Source: an uncultured Caulobacteraceae bacterium (lineage in GTDB: Bacteria > Pseudomonadota > Alphaproteobacteria > Caulobacterales > Caulobacteraceae). From it: 8,565 nucleotides of DNA. The stretch is from contig CALFYB010000497.1 of assembly GCA_937952995.1 (NCBI GenBank), forward strand, positions 1 to 8,565, read 5' to 3'. Position numbers and translations under genes: made by a program. Shown one piece after another: positions 6,982 through 8,565 of this stretch; position 1 is the stretch's first letter, and every line of letters starts with the position of its first letter. The notes beneath the pieces are model-generated. The model ran no database searches and had not been told where the DNA came from. It saw nothing but the letters and a program-made list of their open reading frames with translations.

Positions 6982-7368
6982 ATGCGCCGCCTGATCTTGC
7001 CCTTGGCAACCGTAACCTGCCTGCTCACCGCGTCCGCCGCGGCGGGTCATGATCTAGGTGGCGCTATAGGAGATTCTCTCGCAAACGCCCCGGCAATCCC
7101 AGAAACAAATGCCGGGAAACTTGAAGCGAAAGCGAGACTTGATCGCGCACGAGTTGAGAATAATCCGACCCTGCGCTTTGACAGTTCCTATAGAGCCGGA
7201 CGTATCGATATTGGTGGTTTGTTCGGGATCGTCGCGGGAAACGTCTCGCCATTCGCCATGCAAGCAACTGCAGAGATGCCGATCTACGCAGGGGGGCGAA
7301 TTCCATCGGTGATCAAGGCCGAATCTAAGTTGCTGCAAGCCGAAGGCATGCAAACCGCTGCTGTCTAG
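6982..7368 (+). pseudogene. TolC-family outer-membrane channel, truncated after 128 residues
   Basis: N-terminal part of an outer-membrane efflux protein. There is a Sec signal peptide (about 1-21), then a coiled-coil-forming segment with ANAPAI and KARLDRARVENNPTL (34-64), and the first beta-strand pair ending in MPIYAGGR (99-106), a TolC-family hallmark. The frame stops at TAG (7366-7368) after 128 residues, against about 400-500 in intact members. No TolC-like sequence is evident downstream, so most of the barrel and tunnel is missing. A channel this short cannot form. The gene starts 12 nt after the DUF2892 stop with only a weak GGA site. It was probably the outer-membrane partner for the RND pump at 728-4944. 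An assembly error is possible but would need more than one change. Confidence 0.8.
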
Positions 7369-7454
7369 CGGCTCATCGCCTTGACTGGAAACATAGTGCC
7401 ATAATCGACTTTGGTATTAATGCCGCAACAACATAGATCGAAAATTCCCTTGCC
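7369..7454 (+). other. Non-coding debris between two broken genes
   Basis: After the TolC-remnant stop codon no frame continues with recognisable outer-membrane-protein sequence, and no promoter or structured element stands out. The stretch most likely represents deleted or scrambled sequence between the tolC and metallo-beta-lactamase remnants. Confidence 0.5.
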
Positions 7455-7639
7455 ATGGCCACCCGGCCAATGATCCGTATCCTATTTGACGGACCAACTT
7501 TCACAGCGACACATGTCGTCCACGATCCCGCAAACCGCCGGGGCTGCCATCATCGATTCCGTGATCGAGATTGATAAGGCTCAGGGGTGCCATTGATGCT
7601 TCGGTTCACCCGGTGATGGCATATCTGCGCGAGAAAGGC
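7455..7639 (+). pseudogene. Frameshifted N-terminal remnant of MBL-fold persulfide dioxygenase-like protein
   Basis: Three frames join into one recognisable start of an ETHE1/BLH-type metallo-beta-lactamase. From ATG 7455 the first frame reads MATRPMIRILFDGPTFTAT then HVVHDPANRR; the next reads AAIIDSVIEIDKAQG; the third reads AIDASVHPVMAYLREKG. Removing one G from GGGG at 7540-7543 and one from GGGG at 7584-7587 restores a single frame. The similarity ends near 7639, just before where the zinc/iron-binding HxHxDH motif should come, and the frame then runs into a TAG at 7691. The protein would be inactive. Persulfide dioxygenases of this type are frequent partners of SQR and rhodanese, which fits. 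Family assignment is from recall of the pattern (FD..TFTATYVVHDP..AAIIDSV), not a search. Confidence 0.65.
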
Positions 7640-7675
7640 CCACGAACAATCGGTGAAATAAATACTTGGAGATTT

Positions 7676-7701
7676 CAATTTCCCCTTGATTAGGGGAATT
7701 G
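7676..7701. repeat. Stem-loop CAATTtCCCC / GGGGAATTG
   Basis: Arms at 7676-7685 and 7693-7701 pair over nine bases with one bulged T and a 7-base loop. No T-run follows on either strand, so it is not a clear terminator. It lies between the MBL remnant and the lipoprotein gene and could be an operator for the latter or a boundary mark. Confidence 0.35.
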
Positions 7702-7715
7702 CCATCAGATTAGAT
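7686..7715 (+). promoter_or_regulatory. Possible promoter of the PEBP lipoprotein
   Basis: TTGATT (7686-7691) and TTAGAT (7710-7715) are separated by 18 bp and would start transcription roughly 25 nt before the lipoprotein ATG. The -35 lies in the loop of the 7676-7701 hairpin. Weak match, position-based. Confidence 0.3.
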
Positions 7716-7747
7716 GCTCCAAAAGCAGGAACAATTTCCGAGGTCAG

Positions 7748-8565
7748 ATGTCCCGCCTTCCAGTGATTTTAATCATATGCCTTGGCATCCTGCTAACTGC
7801 ATGTGGCGGTGGCGGTGGCGGAGGGGGCGGTACAACGACTACGACTACGACCACTACACCGACGACGCCAACGACACCAACTCCGGTGACCTCAGGAACC
7901 CTCACACTATCTAGTCCAGCAGCGATCGAGGGCGGCACCCTTCCTCAAGCCTTTACTTGTGATGGGGGGAAACTGTCTGTGCCACTGACCTGGAAAGGCG
8001 CGCCATCGACGACAAAATCCTTCACCGTTTTGATGACGACCCTACCGGGCGATGGCACGACAAAGTGGAATTGGGTGCTCTATAATATCCCCGCTGCGAC
8101 CACGCGACTGACCGTAAACACGTCAGGCGTCGGGGTCCTAGGCGCGGCTGATGATGGCGCTGGCAACGCCTATGCGCCGCCCTGTTCGCAAGGACCGGGG
8201 GCAAAGGTATATAGCTTTACCCTCTATGCCCTTTCCGACAATCTGACCTTCACCCAGTCGGCTAGCCAGATCACCGGCAAGGTTGTCACCGATGCGCTGA
8301 AGTCCGTGACCTTGAGTTCCTCGACCTTGAACGTCAGCTATACCCGCAACACGACCGCGCCGGTTGGGCTGGCGGCGACCAACTGCGCCCAACTGCAAGC
8401 CTCCATAGCGCCGTGGGCGGCAACGGTGAGTGTGGATTGCAGTGCCGCCGATTATGGCAAACTGGCTTCCGCCGGTATGACCAGCCACACCATGATGAAC
8501 GGCATCAACGCGACCAATCTCCAAGTGCCGATCCCACAAGCCTTTACCGGTGCCAATGCTTGGAA
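7748..8565 (+). CDS. PEBP (YbhB/YbcL-type) lipoprotein with Gly/Thr linker, 3' end outside window
   Basis: The frame stays open from ATG 7748 to the window edge (272 complete codons), so the gene is partial. Residues 1-18 are a lipoprotein signal with lipobox LTAC; Cys19 would be lipidated. Nine glycines (20-28), nine threonines (29-37) and a PTTPTTPTP segment form a flexible tether. Residues about 51-195 resemble the phosphatidylethanolamine-binding / YbhB fold: LPQAFTCDGG (65-74), PLTWKGAP (79-86), WNWVLYNIPA (107-116) and YAPPCSQGPG (142-151), with FTLYAL after it. The tail (about 205-272, VPIPQAFTGANAW at its end) looks like the start of a further domain, perhaps a YHYH domain; that is a guess. 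GAGGT lies only 3 nt before the ATG, but the signal peptide fits this start. Ligand and role unknown; no evident tie to the sulfur genes. Confidence 0.8.
   Translation, partial: MSRLPVILIICLGILLTACGGGGGGGGGTTTTTTTTTPTTPTTPTPVTSGTLTLSSPAAIEGGTLPQAFTCDGGKLSVPLTWKGAPSTTKSFTVLMTTLPGDGTTKWNWVLYNIPAATTRLTVNTSGVGVLGAADDGAGNAYAPPCSQGPGAKVYSFTLYALSDNLTFTQSASQITGKVVTDALKSVTLSSSTLNVSYTRNTTAPVGLAATNCAQLQASIAPWAATVSVDCSAADYGKLASAGMTSHTMMNGINATNLQVPIPQAFTGANAW

Noticed and set aside
7387..7400. GGCACTATGTTTCC (minus strand) as an IS6-like end
   Set aside because: Only superficially like an IS6-family terminal repeat; no partner end or transposase sequence in the window.
7714..7914. Plus-strand frame of 66 codons overlapping the lipoprotein start
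   Set aside because: Low-complexity product (WRWRWRR, YDYDHYTDD) from reading the same repeat in the wrong frame.
7744..7938. Minus-strand frame with polyvaline and polyproline
   Set aside because: It is the antisense of the Gly9-Thr9 linker of the lipoprotein gene, which has a signal peptide and domain support.
8138..8539. Minus-strand frame of 133 codons opposite the lipoprotein gene
   Set aside because: Shadow of the plus-strand PEBP gene; no recognisable motif.

Overview
The window looks like the end of an assembled contig from an alphaproteobacterium, most likely a sphingomonad. That placement is an inference from moderate-to-high G+C in the genes, tightly overlapped operons and the gene set; no rRNA or other marker gene is present. 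Bases 1-40 are not biological: they are an Illumina TruSeq adapter with its 6-base index. The right edge cuts through an open gene.

Layout. 41-419 is an AT-richer stretch without a convincing gene; it carries a direct repeat and an inverted repeat. 420-5304 is a minus-strand operon, in transcription order: single-domain rhodanese, lipoprotein membrane-fusion protein (MFP), RND permease, and an ArsR-family repressor as the last gene. The last three are joined by 1-nt and 4-nt overlaps. 5305-5473 is a divergent promoter region with a perfect 12-bp palindrome that overlaps the predicted -35 of the rhodanese operon. 5474-7368 is a plus-strand operon: sulfide:quinone oxidoreductase (SQR), a small YgaP-type two-helix membrane protein (DUF2892), and a TolC-family outer-membrane channel truncated to 128 residues. 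7455-7639 is a decayed N-terminal fragment of a metallo-beta-lactamase-fold protein of the persulfide dioxygenase type. Two extra G residues, each in a GGGG run, break its frame, and it ends before the metal-binding motif. 7748 to the right edge is a PEBP (YbhB/YbcL)-type lipoprotein with a Gly9-Thr9 linker, still open at the boundary.

How it fits together. SQR oxidises sulfide to polysulfide or persulfide and feeds electrons to quinone. The rhodanese and the YgaP-like membrane protein would handle sulfane sulfur. The ArsR protein has cysteines at the positions used by the persulfide sensors SqrR, BigR and YgaV and probably represses both divergent operons through the palindrome. The less expected part is a complete RND pump and adaptor co-transcribed with the rhodanese and the sensor. 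This suggests that the pump exports a reactive sulfur species, or a compound made under sulfide stress. The cognate outer-membrane channel and persulfide dioxygenase appear to have been present but are now broken. The locus is therefore either eroding or relies on a TolC and a dioxygenase encoded elsewhere.
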